This document shows, piece after piece, positions 34,720-42,883 of a stretch of 64,000 bases of DNA (its first letter is position 1; each line of letters opens with the position of its first letter). The DNA is taken from positions 186,001 to 250,000 of the forward strand of contig NZ_RJAC01000002.1 of NCBI RefSeq assembly GCF_003999975.1, given 5' to 3'. This stretch comes from Actinoplanes solisilvae. Its GTDB lineage: Bacteria > Actinomycetota > Actinomycetes > Mycobacteriales > Micromonosporaceae. A program made the position numbers and the translations under genes. The notes beneath the pieces were generated by a model that saw nothing but the letters and a program-made list of their open reading frames with translations, was not told where the DNA came from and ran no database searches.

Positions 34720-35701
34720 GCTCGCTCTTCTTCTGCCGGTGCTGCTGCTCGCGGGCTGTTCCTTCGGGAAGGACGACCCGCCGCCGCCCGCCCCGCCGCC
34801 CGATTTGTCACGCACGCCCGCCGCAGTGGCCGTGAACCGTGGGCCGTTCCAGGCCGGGCCGGTCGGGGCGCCCGGCCGGGGTGCGCTGTTCGGGGCGTGG
34901 ATCAAGCCGGACCAACTGACGCACGTGGGGCGGCTCGCGGCGGTCGACAGCCTGCAGGCCGACCTCGGACGGTCGTTGCAGATCGTGAACACGTACCGGC
35001 GCTTTGAACAGATGGTGGGAACGCCTTCGGACAAGGAGTTCCTCGCGCGCGGGGCGACGCTGATGGTGAGCTGGGCCACGGGTGACAACCGGTCCATCCT
35101 GGACGGGCAGCACGACGACCTGATCCGTAAGCAGGCTCGGGCCGTCCGGAAGATTCGCAAGCCGGTGCTGCTGCGCATGCGCTGGGAGATGGACCGGCCC
35201 AACCTGCGGGCGACGATGTGGTCGGGGCAGGACTACGTCGCGGCCTGGAAATACGTGCGGGAGATCTTCCGGCAGGAGCGGACGAAGAACGTGTCGTGGG
35301 TGTTCTGCCCGACGGCCGAGGGCTTCATCCGGGGGGACGCGCCGGCCTTCTATCCCGGCGACGACCAGGTCGACTGGACGTGCGTGGACGTCTACGCCGG
35401 GGAGAGGTTCGAGCCGATCGGGGTGCTGATGGGCCCGTTCCTGACCTGGGCGGCCCAGCGGCCCAAACCGATCGTCATCGGCGAGTTCGGGGTGGCGAAG
35501 GCCTGGGGGTCGGCCCGGCGGGCGGCGTGGATCAAGGATGCGCGACGCACCTTCAAGTCGAACCCCCAGATCAAGGCCATCACCTACTTCGAGTCGGACC
35601 CGGAGGGTAACGGGCCCAACAAGCAGTTCCAGCTGACCGGGGACGAGCCGGCGTTCAAGGCCTTCGAGTCGATGGTGAAGGACCCGTACTTCAATCCCTG
35701 A
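34712..35701 (+). CDS. GH26-like lipoprotein
   Basis: A 329-residue lipoprotein. The signal peptide MRRLALLLPVLLLAGC ends in a clear lipobox, followed by a Pro-rich linker. The catalytic-like domain shows GALFGAWIKPD, LLRMRWEMDR (acid position of GH26, with W-E-M in place of the usual H-E-M), WTCVDVYAG and IVIGEFGV (nucleophile Glu candidate). It is predicted to face the outside and to trim or remodel the polymer made by the operon. ATG at 34712 overlaps the methyltransferase stop. GTG at 34706 is an alternative. It is the last gene of the run on this strand. Confidence 0.8.
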   Translation: MRRLALLLPVLLLAGCSFGKDDPPPPAPPPDLSRTPAAVAVNRGPFQAGPVGAPGRGALFGAWIKPDQLTHVGRLAAVDSLQADLGRSLQIVNTYRRFEQMVGTPSDKEFLARGATLMVSWATGDNRSILDGQHDDLIRKQARAVRKIRKPVLLRMRWEMDRPNLRATMWSGQDYVAAWKYVREIFRQERTKNVSWVFCPTAEGFIRGDAPAFYPGDDQVDWTCVDVYAGERFEPIGVLMGPFLTWAAQRPKPIVIGEFGVAKAWGSARRAAWIKDARRTFKSNPQIKAITYFESDPEGNGPNKQFQLTGDEPAFKAFESMVKDPYFNP

Positions 35702-36068
35702 GCGGTTGCAGGAACTCGAGCCGGTTGCCGTGGTCGTCCTTCGAATAGAACCGCCGGTGGCCCGGGAAGTGGGGATCCCACTCGACCGGGCGGCCGGCGG
35801 TCTCTATCCGCGCCGCGAGCGCGTCGAGGTCGTCGACGAGAACCCCGGGGTGCGACCTGTTCTGCGGCACGAAATCCGCCACCGGCGAGACGTGGATCTC
35901 CCAACCGCCGCCGCGGAACCAGGCGCCGCCGCGGGCCTTGAGGACGGGCGGCTTCTCCAGCTCGTCGAGACCGAGAACCCCGGCGTAGTAGGCGCGAGCT
36001 GCGGTTTCGCCGCCGGGCGGGCAGAGGACCTGGACGTGGTGGAGCCGCTCGAAGTTCATGCTCCTCAT
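35691..36068 (-). CDS. VOC (glyoxalase/bleomycin-resistance) family protein
   Basis: A 125-residue protein of the vicinal-oxygen-chelate superfamily. FERLHHVQVLCP opens the fold, and the second half has HPGVLVDDLDALAARIETAG and RRFYSKDDHGNRLEFLQP, which ends with the typical metal-ligand Glu. The His in HHVQ and the Glu in RLEF are plausible metal ligands. The ATG at 36068 or at 36059 (MNFERLHHV) could start it; GAGGAG sits between them. The 3' end overlaps the convergent GH26-like gene by 11 bases. Substrate unknown. Confidence 0.8.
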   Translation of the reverse strand: MRSMNFERLHHVQVLCPPGGETAARAYYAGVLGLDELEKPPVLKARGGAWFRGGGWEIHVSPVADFVPQNRSHPGVLVDDLDALAARIETAGRPVEWDPHFPGHRRFYSKDDHGNRLEFLQPLRD

Positions 36069-36147
36069 TAAACCGTACGCCCGTACTGCAAGTCAGTGGC
36101 GATCGACTTCAGATGCTGGAGATGGATCTCCTGGGGTTCCAAGGTTG

Positions 36148-36939
36148 TCGTACGGATGTTTCGACCTCAACCAGGCCGCCGTGATCGCCAAAACCGTCGA
36201 CTCGGTCCCCGAGAAACTCGCCGACCTGGACGACGTCGGCCCGGCCGAAACCTCGCAGCTGACCCAGAAGGCCCTCGACACCATGATCGAGATGGCTACG
36301 CGACTCCCCGCCTACCAACTCGTCGAGGTCGGCCACCGCATCCTCACCCACGTCGCTCCTCATCTGGCCGAGCGCGCCGAGGCAGCCGCTCTGGCCCGCC
36401 TCGAGAGACGCGCCCACCAGCGCCGCGGTTTCGCCATGTCGCGCCCGTCCGACGGCCTCGTGCGCCTCTCCGGCCGCCTCGACCTCGAAGCCGCCGCCAC
36501 CGTCCAGGCCGCCCTCGATCCGTTGCGCAAGCCGACCCCTGGTGACGACCGCACCCCCGAACAGGTCCGCGCCGATGCCCTGGTCGACATCTGCCGCCCG
36601 ACTCTGCGCGAGCCATCCCAGGTGGTCGTCACGGTGGCGTTCGACCCGCTCGCTCAAGCGCTGGGCGTCGGAGAGACCGACACCGGCCAGCGGTTGTCGC
36701 CCGAAATCGTGCGCCGCGTGGCCTGCGACGCTCTCATCCTCCCGGTCATGCTGGGCGGCAGCAGCCAGGTCCTCGACATGGGCCGCACCCGCCGCCTGGT
36801 GACCGGGGCGCTGCGTCGCGCCCTGCACGTGCGCGACCGTGGCTGCGCCTTCCCGGACTGCGATCGCCCGCCCCGATGGTGCGACGCACACCACGTTCTC
36901 CCGTGGACCAAAGGCGGCACCACCAGCCTGGACAACCCA
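36148..36939 (+). pseudogene. DUF222/HNH endonuclease, 5' fragment of a split gene
   Basis: The DUF222 region is clear (LNQAAVIAKTVDSVPEKLADL through RLSGRLDLEAAATVQAALDPL and FDPLAQALG), followed by the start of the HNH nuclease domain (RDRGCAFPDCDRPPRWCDAHHVLPW, GGTTSLDN). The reading frame breaks five codons after SLDN, exactly where the mobile element begins. The remaining HNH residues lie 7.8 kb away at 44756-44914. The roughly 100 N-terminal residues normal for DUF222 proteins are also missing, so the gene was probably truncated before the insertion. These proteins are abundant repeats in actinomycete genomes. Confidence 0.88.
36933..36936. other. left junction of mobile element (attL core candidate)
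   Basis: CAAC, the Asn codon end of SLDN, is the last sequence that agrees with an intact HNH gene. The same CAAC occurs at the right junction (44752-44755), directly before the codons that resume the gene. Only four bases are shared, which fits the short cores used by large serine integrases, but it could also be coincidence. Confidence 0.6.
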
Positions 36940-37078
36940 AGGTCTCACTAGTTGGGATCATCGCGAAGCCGCTGAACGCCTTGAGGCTTCATCAGCTGGC
37001 GTCCGGATCTGGCGACGACAGTGCACAGATCGAGGGCAAGACCTTGCGGAATGTCCCGTAACATTGCTGCCGCAAAGC

Positions 37079-38398
37079 ATGTGGCTGGCGAACGGGGTAG
37101 GCGGAGAATTGAGCAATCCGGGCGGACTTGCAGCTCTCAAGGAACGTGCGGCGACAGCGAACCTTGACTTTGAGGAAATTACAGGCGGCAGGGTTCCGCT
37201 TGCCATGATCAATATTCCGGTTCTTGGTGGTGGATTCCGAAAGATCTACTCGGACGATAAGGCAGCTAGTTATTTTATTAGCTCCGATTTCCAATCCTGG
37301 GTCTTCATAGGAGACTGCATAGCCGTCGTAAACGCTGCTCAAGATTTCGTCGAAGCGCTATTGTCGCCTAGTCAAATGCGGCAAATCCCGGGCAGGATTT
37401 TGATGCGAATGGCCGGAAGGGAATCTTCACTCGAAGATCGACTCATCAGTAGACTGCCGGAAGACTTCAGCCTTTCCTTTAAGTCAAGAACTGAGACAAC
37501 GCCTAGTTTCAGGCTGGGATACCCTACGCCCGCACTAAGCCTATCTCGCACTAACAATCGAGTCGATTTTTACTCAGACCATGTTCCGCCGGGACTCAGT
37601 TTATTCTTCGACAAAAGCATAGTTGAGGGATTGGATACCCGCGCGGCTACCGCCCGGTTCAAGGAGGTAGTGGATTCAGTACTTTTTGAGTTGGATCTTA
37701 AATTCAATCTAGCACTCGATGTTGCGAGATTTCGTGACAGTCGAACACTGGGACCCGTGCGGCCCATTGACTACTCGGCAAGCCCTCAGGTGCCGGCACT
37801 GAGATATTCCCCTGAGGCCGCCGCACTCTACCGGTATGCAAGGTCGTCGGGTGCAATGCCATTGCTCTCATACCTAGCCTTCTACCAGGTCTTAGAGCAT
37901 TTCTTTCCTGCCTACTATGAGCAGGCAATACTCACACGCCTTCGGCAGGCAACAATGGATCCGCTATTTGATCCACATAATAACTCACACCTTTCGAAGC
38001 TGGTGCAGATATCGGCCGGGCGGGGAGCGGGATCAGAAAGGGATCAGCTGAAGGCCACCCTTCGCTACTGCGTTGCCGTTGATGAAGTGGAATCATTCTT
38101 AGGCGAAAGCGTCGAGCGTTCTACTTTCCTCGCGGACAAGAATGCTCTTTCTGCTGTCCGAGCGATATCTCCACGTGATGCAAATTTCGCACTAACCGAC
38201 CAGATCGCGGAAAGGGTCTATCAGATTCGTTGCAGAATCGTCCACAGCAAGGACGGCGGCAATGCCGTTAACAGCGCACCTATGCTGCTTCCATTCAGCA
38301 CTGAAGCGAACAAGCTGGGATACGATATCCAACTTATTAGATTCCTTGCGCAAAAAGTATTGATCGCAAGTGCCAGTCGAGCACCATGGACTACATGA
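37079..38398 (+). CDS. hypothetical protein with HEPN-like C-terminus
   Basis: A 439-residue protein that I cannot assign to a named family. Its DNA is clearly less GC-rich than the chromosome and uses codons ending in A or T. The C-terminal third has helices LLSYLAFYQVLEHFFPAYY and later YQIRCRIVHSKDGG, an R-x4-H motif (about residues 384-389) of the kind found in HEPN ribonucleases and anti-phage proteins. The N-terminal half is mixed alpha/beta with no motif I know. The start is uncertain: ATG at 37079 has no good ribosome site, the frame is open further left, and the true start may have been lost at the element boundary. A defence role is inferred only from the motif and the mobile context. 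Confidence 0.55.
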   Translation: MWLANGVGGELSNPGGLAALKERAATANLDFEEITGGRVPLAMINIPVLGGGFRKIYSDDKAASYFISSDFQSWVFIGDCIAVVNAAQDFVEALLSPSQMRQIPGRILMRMAGRESSLEDRLISRLPEDFSLSFKSRTETTPSFRLGYPTPALSLSRTNNRVDFYSDHVPPGLSLFFDKSIVEGLDTRAATARFKEVVDSVLFELDLKFNLALDVARFRDSRTLGPVRPIDYSASPQVPALRYSPEAAALYRYARSSGAMPLLSYLAFYQVLEHFFPAYYEQAILTRLRQATMDPLFDPHNNSHLSKLVQISAGRGAGSERDQLKATLRYCVAVDEVESFLGESVERSTFLADKNALSAVRAISPRDANFALTDQIAERVYQIRCRIVHSKDGGNAVNSAPMLLPFSTEANKLGYDIQLIRFLAQKVLIASASRAPWTT

Positions 38399-38402
38399 GG
38401 CG

Positions 38403-38700
38403 ACCTTCTGGATCTCGAACGGTATCTGTCGTTCGCGGAGCGGGAAAGATCGCGATGCTGAACGGTCAGGGCTTCGGGATGCCCGAGATAGCGCGCCAGG
38501 TCGGCCGTGACCGCTCTGCGATCTCGCGGGACCTGATCCGCAATGCGGCTACCCGGGGGCGGCAAGCTCGAATACCGGGCGTCCGTTGCGCAATGGAAAG
38601 CCGAGCTGCGGCTCCGGCGGTGGTGGCTCAGGGCCGTCCGCGCGGCGTCCGAAGTCCCCAGACCCACCACCGGATTACCCCTTCTATTCCGCATGACGAG
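38403..38700 (+). pseudogene. IS30-type transposase relic, N-terminal part
   Basis: Pieces of an IS30-family transposase appear in three successive frames. First comes RYLSFAERE, then KIAMLNGQGFGMPEIARQVGRDRSAISRDLIRNAATRG (the helix-turn-helix region), then GKLEYRASVAQWKAELR. At least two frameshifts separate them, and the catalytic DDE half is absent. It lies between two AT-rich cargo genes but has itself a high GC content, so it is a later, now dead, insertion. Confidence 0.7.
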
Positions 38701-38757
38701 GCACTAGCATGATGGCGTTTGCGCCGCATCAATCTCGGGCGAGTTAAGGATAACCAT

Positions 38758-39987
38758 ATGAAGGAAGTTGCGGTTACCGCAACAGGAGCCATAATTGTCC
38801 CGGCAATTCTGTGGCTTTTTTACAGTGCAGTACGAACGGAATGGCCCGAAAATTATGTCACCGCCTCGCAGGACTTCGGCACCGTCGTAAACAGAAGCAG
38901 TATCCGCTATCTAGTCTTTCGCGTTGTGCCGGCATACCTAACGTCGCTGATCGTGGCTACGACGGTGAGCCGGTTCCACGGCAATGGCATGACAGCTGCG
39001 CTGGCCGGTGCCGCCATTTTCGTGTATTCCACCCAGGGGAGACACATCTACGATGTATGGCGACGGCAGCACGGTCATCGGCGGCTGCCCGTTCTAGTGG
39101 TGAGTCTAGCGGCCGGATGCGGGATTATGGTTGCATCCGCGCTTGGCGGACTAGGGCCGGGGCCGTTCGTAGCAGTAGTGCCGCCGATCGACGAATTCTT
39201 TAAGTCCTTTTGGACCACGATCTTGATCGCGCTAATAGCAGTAGCGGTGGTCGGGTACTCTCGACACCAGACCTCTGTGACAGAACTCGTTCGCCGCTCA
39301 CGGGAGGAAGTAGGCAAGAAGTTGCTTGACTTCGCCCAAGAGACGGCACATAAGTACGCCACCGATCCATGTCTGGTAGAGGCCGTCCTCCTAACAGAAA
39401 ACCTCGAACGGCCGAAGTGGGTTCGGACCCTAGAACGATTGAAGTCAAGGTTCGTCCCACGGGGCAGTTATGGGGTTATGCAGGTACAGGCGAACGAGCC
39501 ATTATCGGACGAGTCCTCAATCGAACACGCCATTCGAGAGCATCTTGCAGGTTGTACAATCGAGCGCAACGAGTACGGCGACTATTCGGCTCAAGCACTT
39601 GAAGATGCGCTAACTTCATATAACCGCAATAAGAACTTCGTTAGTCTCGCAACCTCGATATATAGCAGCATCTACATCCCAATCCACAGCGATTCCAACG
39701 AACCTAATACAGCGTCTTCGGAAGAGCGCAAGCAGCAGCGTATTGAACTCACGGCCAAGTGTTACGTTGCGCTTACTCAATGCCTACTTGCTGGAGAGGC
39801 TGGAATGTTAGCCATGGCGAGACTCCCACTCAGCGAGCTACGAAGCTTGGCGAGCATCGTGGAGCAGGTCCCCCACTTCCTCAGCAGGGAGGAGGCGCAG
39901 GTGATCACTACCCTCGGGAGGCATCTTGCCGAAACAGGCGCAGAAGTGCCTCGGCCACGCTCGACTGATGACGCCGACACGTTGTAG
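38758..39987 (+). CDS. membrane protein with lytic-transglycosylase-like domain
   Basis: A 409-residue protein. Four predicted helices lie at about residues 8-25, 52-70, 80-92 and 112-168 (the last region probably two helices). The C-terminal half resembles a lysozyme-fold transglycosylase: KYATDPCLVEAVLLTEN, with Glu214 as possible catalytic acid, then GSYGVMQVQ (about 237-244), equivalent to GLMQV in Slt enzymes, and SYNRNK further on. The start ATG at 38758 is well supported by AAGGA seven bases upstream. GC content is low, like the HEPN-like gene to its left. It might cleave peptidoglycan during transfer or act in defence. Whether the domain is outside the membrane is undecided. Confidence 0.55.
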   Translation: MKEVAVTATGAIIVPAILWLFYSAVRTEWPENYVTASQDFGTVVNRSSIRYLVFRVVPAYLTSLIVATTVSRFHGNGMTAALAGAAIFVYSTQGRHIYDVWRRQHGHRRLPVLVVSLAAGCGIMVASALGGLGPGPFVAVVPPIDEFFKSFWTTILIALIAVAVVGYSRHQTSVTELVRRSREEVGKKLLDFAQETAHKYATDPCLVEAVLLTENLERPKWVRTLERLKSRFVPRGSYGVMQVQANEPLSDESSIEHAIREHLAGCTIERNEYGDYSAQALEDALTSYNRNKNFVSLATSIYSSIYIPIHSDSNEPNTASSEERKQQRIELTAKCYVALTQCLLAGEAGMLAMARLPLSELRSLASIVEQVPHFLSREEAQVITTLGRHLAETGAEVPRPRSTDDADTL

Positions 39988-40065
39988 TTGACAAGGCGCG
40001 GTTGTCCGGTCCGGGCTGGCGGGACAGTTACTTTGCCGCCACCGCGCGGACGCTTCGACATCCTT

Positions 40066-40362
40066 CCGGTGTACCGGGTCGACAGTTCTCCCGCCGACTT
40101 TCCGACCTCCTGGACTTGTTCACCGAACTCGACAAGGCCGGAGTCACCTTCGTCTCCGCCACCGAACCGTTCGACACTCCACATCCACCGGCCGAAGTGG
40201 TCCTCCATGAACGTCGGCCGCAACCTGGACAACCCTGCGTACACCGGTGACATCGTCTACAGCGACGTCCGCGTCATCGACGCTCACAAAGCCCTCCTCG
40301 ACCGCGAGACCTGGCTCCGCGTCCGCGACACCTCAGGCATCCGCGCCGACCATCGCGCAGCA
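40066..40362 (+). pseudogene. serine recombinase relic with internal deletion
   Basis: Two separated pieces of a large serine recombinase are fused out of frame. First is LLDLFTELDKAGVTFVSATEPFDT, from the resolvase domain; then, in another frame, WSSMNVGRNLDNPAYTGDIVYSDV and ALLDRETWLRVRD, from the recombinase domain. The N-terminal catalytic Ser region, the middle part and the zinc ribbon are missing. It is unrelated in position and strand to the intact integrase at 43.2-44.7 kb, so it represents a second, older element. Confidence 0.75.
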
Positions 40363-40374
40363 ATTCCTAGCTTT

Positions 40375-40408
40375 TGGGGCGGACGCGAGTCGAACCCATG
40401 ACCCGATC
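40375..40408 (-). other. tRNA 3'-end-like sequence (possible old att site)
   Basis: Read on the minus strand, this stretch has the order of a tRNA 3' half: GGGTTCGACTC with a TTCGACT loop like a T-arm, then CCGCCCCA like an acceptor 3' strand. One T-stem mismatch remains, and no matching 5' acceptor, D-arm or anticodon arm is found upstream on that strand. It therefore cannot be a functional tRNA. Because it directly follows the recombinase relic, it may be the tRNA-derived attachment site of a lost element. The rest of 40409-40690 shows nothing recognisable. Confidence 0.3.
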
Positions 40409-40692
40409 GAGTCACGGTGAACCGGTTGGATTGGGTTCAGCACGAGGCGGGACCGCCTATCAGGAGTGCGTCCGGTTCAGCGTGATGCGTCGGTTGCTGC
40501 ATCTCACTGCTGTACAAGGAGAGCGGCCGAGAGGCTTCCCCGTCGCGCGTTTGCCACATACGCACCGTGGGGCAGATGTCGCGCCACTGGCCCCCGACGT
40601 CGGCGGGACATCGGGGGCCGAGCTGCCGGCGAGGTCAGCGGCCCCGCAGAACCGGATGATGTTTCTCCCGGCAATCAACACGGTACACAGCC

Positions 40693-40759
40693 CGCCTACG
40701 CCTGTCTACGTGCGTACATGTACGTAGATCACGGGAGGTAGGCGTAAGGGCTCGCCTAC
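40693..40759 (+). promoter_or_regulatory. operator region of the GntR-type gene
   Basis: CGCCTAC (40693-40699), GTAGGCG (40738-40744) and CGCCTAC (40753-40759) form inverted repeats just before the regulator gene. Between the first two lies a strong palindrome, TCTACGT...ACGTAGA (40705-40728). The last half-site ends 11 bases before the ATG. Such clustered symmetric sites suggest autoregulation by the GntR-like protein. Confidence 0.6.
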
Positions 40760-40769
40760 TGTCCGTTTC

Positions 40770-41018
40770 ATGACCGACGAGTCGCAGGAGCCGTACCGTC
40801 ACCGGACGCCGCGTCCGGTCTACGTGATGATCGCGGACGAGCTCGCTGCCGAGATCGCCGAGGCTGCCGTGGATTCGCCGATCGCCAGCGAGAACGACAT
40901 CCAGCAGCGTTGGGGTGTGGCTCGTGCGACTGCCCGTCACGCGATCGCCGAACTGCGAGAGCGCGGCCTGGTCTACACCGTGGCGGGTCGGGGTTCCTTC
41001 GTCGCTCCGGCAACGTAG
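40770..41018 (+). CDS. small GntR-family winged-helix regulator
   Basis: An 82-residue protein consisting only of the GntR winged-helix DNA-binding domain: RPVYVMIADELAAEI, DIQQRWGVARATARHAIAELRERGLVYTVAGRGSFV. No effector domain follows. Proteins of exactly this size are frequent in actinomycete integrative elements, where they control replication or transfer functions. Palindromes immediately upstream make self-repression likely. It is transcribed toward the replication-relaxation gene, 740 bp further on. Confidence 0.82.
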   Translation: MTDESQEPYRHRTPRPVYVMIADELAAEIAEAAVDSPIASENDIQQRWGVARATARHAIAELRERGLVYTVAGRGSFVAPAT

Positions 41019-41758
41019 GAATCGGCAGATCAGCGCTGGTCTATCTGGCAGACTGCACCGAGTGGATCTCTCGAACACCTGGTCCTGCAACTATTCGTCA
41101 TCTGCAAAACTCCGTAATCACGGTTGATCAGCTGGGCCGGGCGGGCGTCTCCTGGTGCTTGTATCCCGTGTGGCCGGTCGCTGGTCCGTGGGGACCCGTG
41201 CCTATGCAGCCTTAAGTGAGCAAGCCGGTTTACGGGTCCGAGGACAAGCGGCGGCTGGTTGGCATCGGGCGGCTCCGGTGATCGGGCGGACCCCGAATCG
41301 GGCACCCACACCGGTGAGTTGAGCCCCGGTGTCCGGCACACGCCCGGATACGCGCGCCACGGCCGTACGAGGCCGTCGGCGGTGCGTGTCCTGCGCGTGT
41401 CTCGGCACCCTGCTCCTCACGGCCATATCGCGAGTCATCAGGTCTACGCCCGACCGGGCGTTGGCCGGCGGCGTGATGTTGGCCGCCCGCCGCCTCGTCG
41501 ATGCCTTGGAGTTTCTGATGATCTCGCATCACTTCGGTCACTCGGATCAGTCCTGTCGCCAGCGCCGCGCTGAGTCTCGGGGTTCGGTTGTTTCCGGCGT
41601 CCCGCTGGAGGTCAGTACGGGGGTCCGGGTGGGGGTCCCACTTGATCAGGACCCCCACCCGGACCCGTTGTTGGGTCTGACAGTGCAGCTCATGCCACCT
41701 GTCAGCCGCGATACTGCTGCCGCGACTGACCCTCTATCAGGGGTCCCCTGTGGGGTAA
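41019..41758. other. 740-bp region without a convincing gene
   Basis: Several frames are open but none has codon bias, family similarity or a ribosome site that I trust. The only strong structure is the large inverted repeat at 41621-41666, followed by a shorter palindrome AGGGGTCCCCT and a GGGG-rich run just before the next gene. The position between regulator and replication gene suits an origin or transfer site. Confidence 0.6.
41621..41666. repeat. perfect 18-bp inverted repeat, candidate origin or oriT
   Basis: GGGTCCGGGTGGGGGTCC at 41621-41638 pairs perfectly with GGACCCCCACCCGGACCC at 41649-41666. The loop CACTTGATCA contains TGATCA. No T-run follows, and no gene ends here, so a terminator is less likely than a replication or nicking site for the element. 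Confidence 0.75.
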
Positions 41759-42703
41759 ATGCGGCTATGCCGGCCGCCGGTGGTGGCGGTGACTGAGCCG
41801 ATCCTGCGGGTGCAGTCCGCCCTGACCGGCCGGGATCTGGTCCTGTTGGGCTGGCTCGCCGATCATGGTGTGTTGACCACCGAGCAGATCGCCGCCGCGT
41901 TGTTTCCGTCGGTGAACTTCGCCCAGCGGCGGCTGCGTGCTCTGCTGGCGTTGCGGGTGGTGGACCGGTTCCGGCCGCAACGTCCGGACGGCGGATCGTG
42001 GCCGTATCACTGGCTGCTCGCCCAGTTGGGTGCGGACGTGATCGCCGCGCAACGCGGCGAGCCGGTCCCGCGCCGGGACTTGGCGCGGCAACGGCGGTGG
42101 CAGTTAACCAACCGGGCCAACCTGCCGCACCTGTTGGGCGTCAACGATTTCTTCACCCGGCTGGCCGCCCACGCCCGCACCCACCCCGACGCCCGATTGG
42201 AGCGCTGGTGGTCGGCTGCTCGTTGTCAGCAGGCTGGAGCGTTCGTTACCGCGGCCGACGGTCGGGTCGACGGGACCGCCCTGGCCTACCGGCCTAGGGT
42301 GCGCCCGGACGGGCACGGCATCTTCACCGACTCGCATGGCAGCACCGCGTTCTTCCTCGAATACGACTTGGGGACCGAACCGCTGACCCGGCTGGTCGAC
42401 AAGATCGACGGCTACCACCAGCTCGCCCGGGTCACCGGCAACCTGTGGCCGGTCCTGTTCTGGCTCCCCAGCACCGCCCGGGAACACCACCTGCACGAAG
42501 CCCTATCCACCGCGCGCAGCGGCTACCCGGCCGCCACCGCCGTGCACCACCGCCCCGGACGACCCGCACCCACCAGCAGCTCGGCACCCGGGCCGGACGA
42601 CCCGGCCGGGCCGGTCTGGTGGCTGCATCACCATCCCGGCCCCACCCTCTCGCTGGGAGCCCTCGGCAGCGCTGTCACCGCCAGGATCCGCAACGCCGCA
42701 TAA
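41759..42703 (+). CDS. replication-relaxation family protein
   Basis: A 314-residue protein of the replication-relaxation family known from actinomycete plasmids and integrative elements. The N-terminal winged helix reads ALTGRDLVLLGWLADHGVLTTEQIAAALFPS. A nuclease-like core follows with NLPHLLGVNDFFTRLAAHAR, ERWWSAARC, DGTALAY, FFLEYDLGTE and KIDGYHQL, where the acidic and Lys residues are in the usual order. It probably acts in replication or mobilisation of the element. ATG at 41759 follows GGGG; GTG at 41789 (VTEPILRV) is an alternative start. The C-terminus is Pro/Gly-rich. Confidence 0.8.
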   Translation: MRLCRPPVVAVTEPILRVQSALTGRDLVLLGWLADHGVLTTEQIAAALFPSVNFAQRRLRALLALRVVDRFRPQRPDGGSWPYHWLLAQLGADVIAAQRGEPVPRRDLARQRRWQLTNRANLPHLLGVNDFFTRLAAHARTHPDARLERWWSAARCQQAGAFVTAADGRVDGTALAYRPRVRPDGHGIFTDSHGSTAFFLEYDLGTEPLTRLVDKIDGYHQLARVTGNLWPVLFWLPSTAREHHLHEALSTARSGYPAATAVHHRPGRPAPTSSSAPGPDDPAGPVWWLHHHPGPTLSLGALGSAVTARIRNAA

Positions 42704-42802
42704 CCGGATCGTCACGGACCTGAGCCACAGCGCGAAGACCGGGGCGATCAACGAAGCTCCCGGCCCACAACGGGCCGGGTCGATCACCGAAGGAGAACCA
42801 TC

Positions 42803-42883
42803 ATGGTCCTGACCATCAGACCCGACGTCGTGACCGTCCACGCAGGAGGGACATGGGAGCACGCCGTGATGCCGCACGACTAA
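42803..42883 (+). CDS. small peptide, 26 residues
   Basis: A short frame, MVLTIRPDVVTVHAGGTWEH and six more residues, starts 8 bases after a good AGGAG site and stops with TAA. It overlaps the next gene by 31 bases in another frame. It may be a real small protein or a leader peptide for translational coupling to that gene. No family is recognised. Upstream, 42704-42802 shows nothing. Confidence 0.35.
   Translation: MVLTIRPDVVTVHAGGTWEHAVMPHD

Noticed and set aside
36839..37078. N-terminal extension of the HEPN-like protein into the HNH gene
   Set aside because: The frame is open, but it crosses the element junction and overlaps host coding sequence in another frame, so it cannot be ancestral to the protein.
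40375..40450. Functional tRNA gene
   Set aside because: Only a 3'-half-like part is present; no complementary 5' acceptor strand, D-arm or anticodon arm could be found.
41230..41658. Minus-strand gene in the element spacer
   Set aside because: It spans the large inverted repeat and lacks a ribosome site, codon bias and any family feature.
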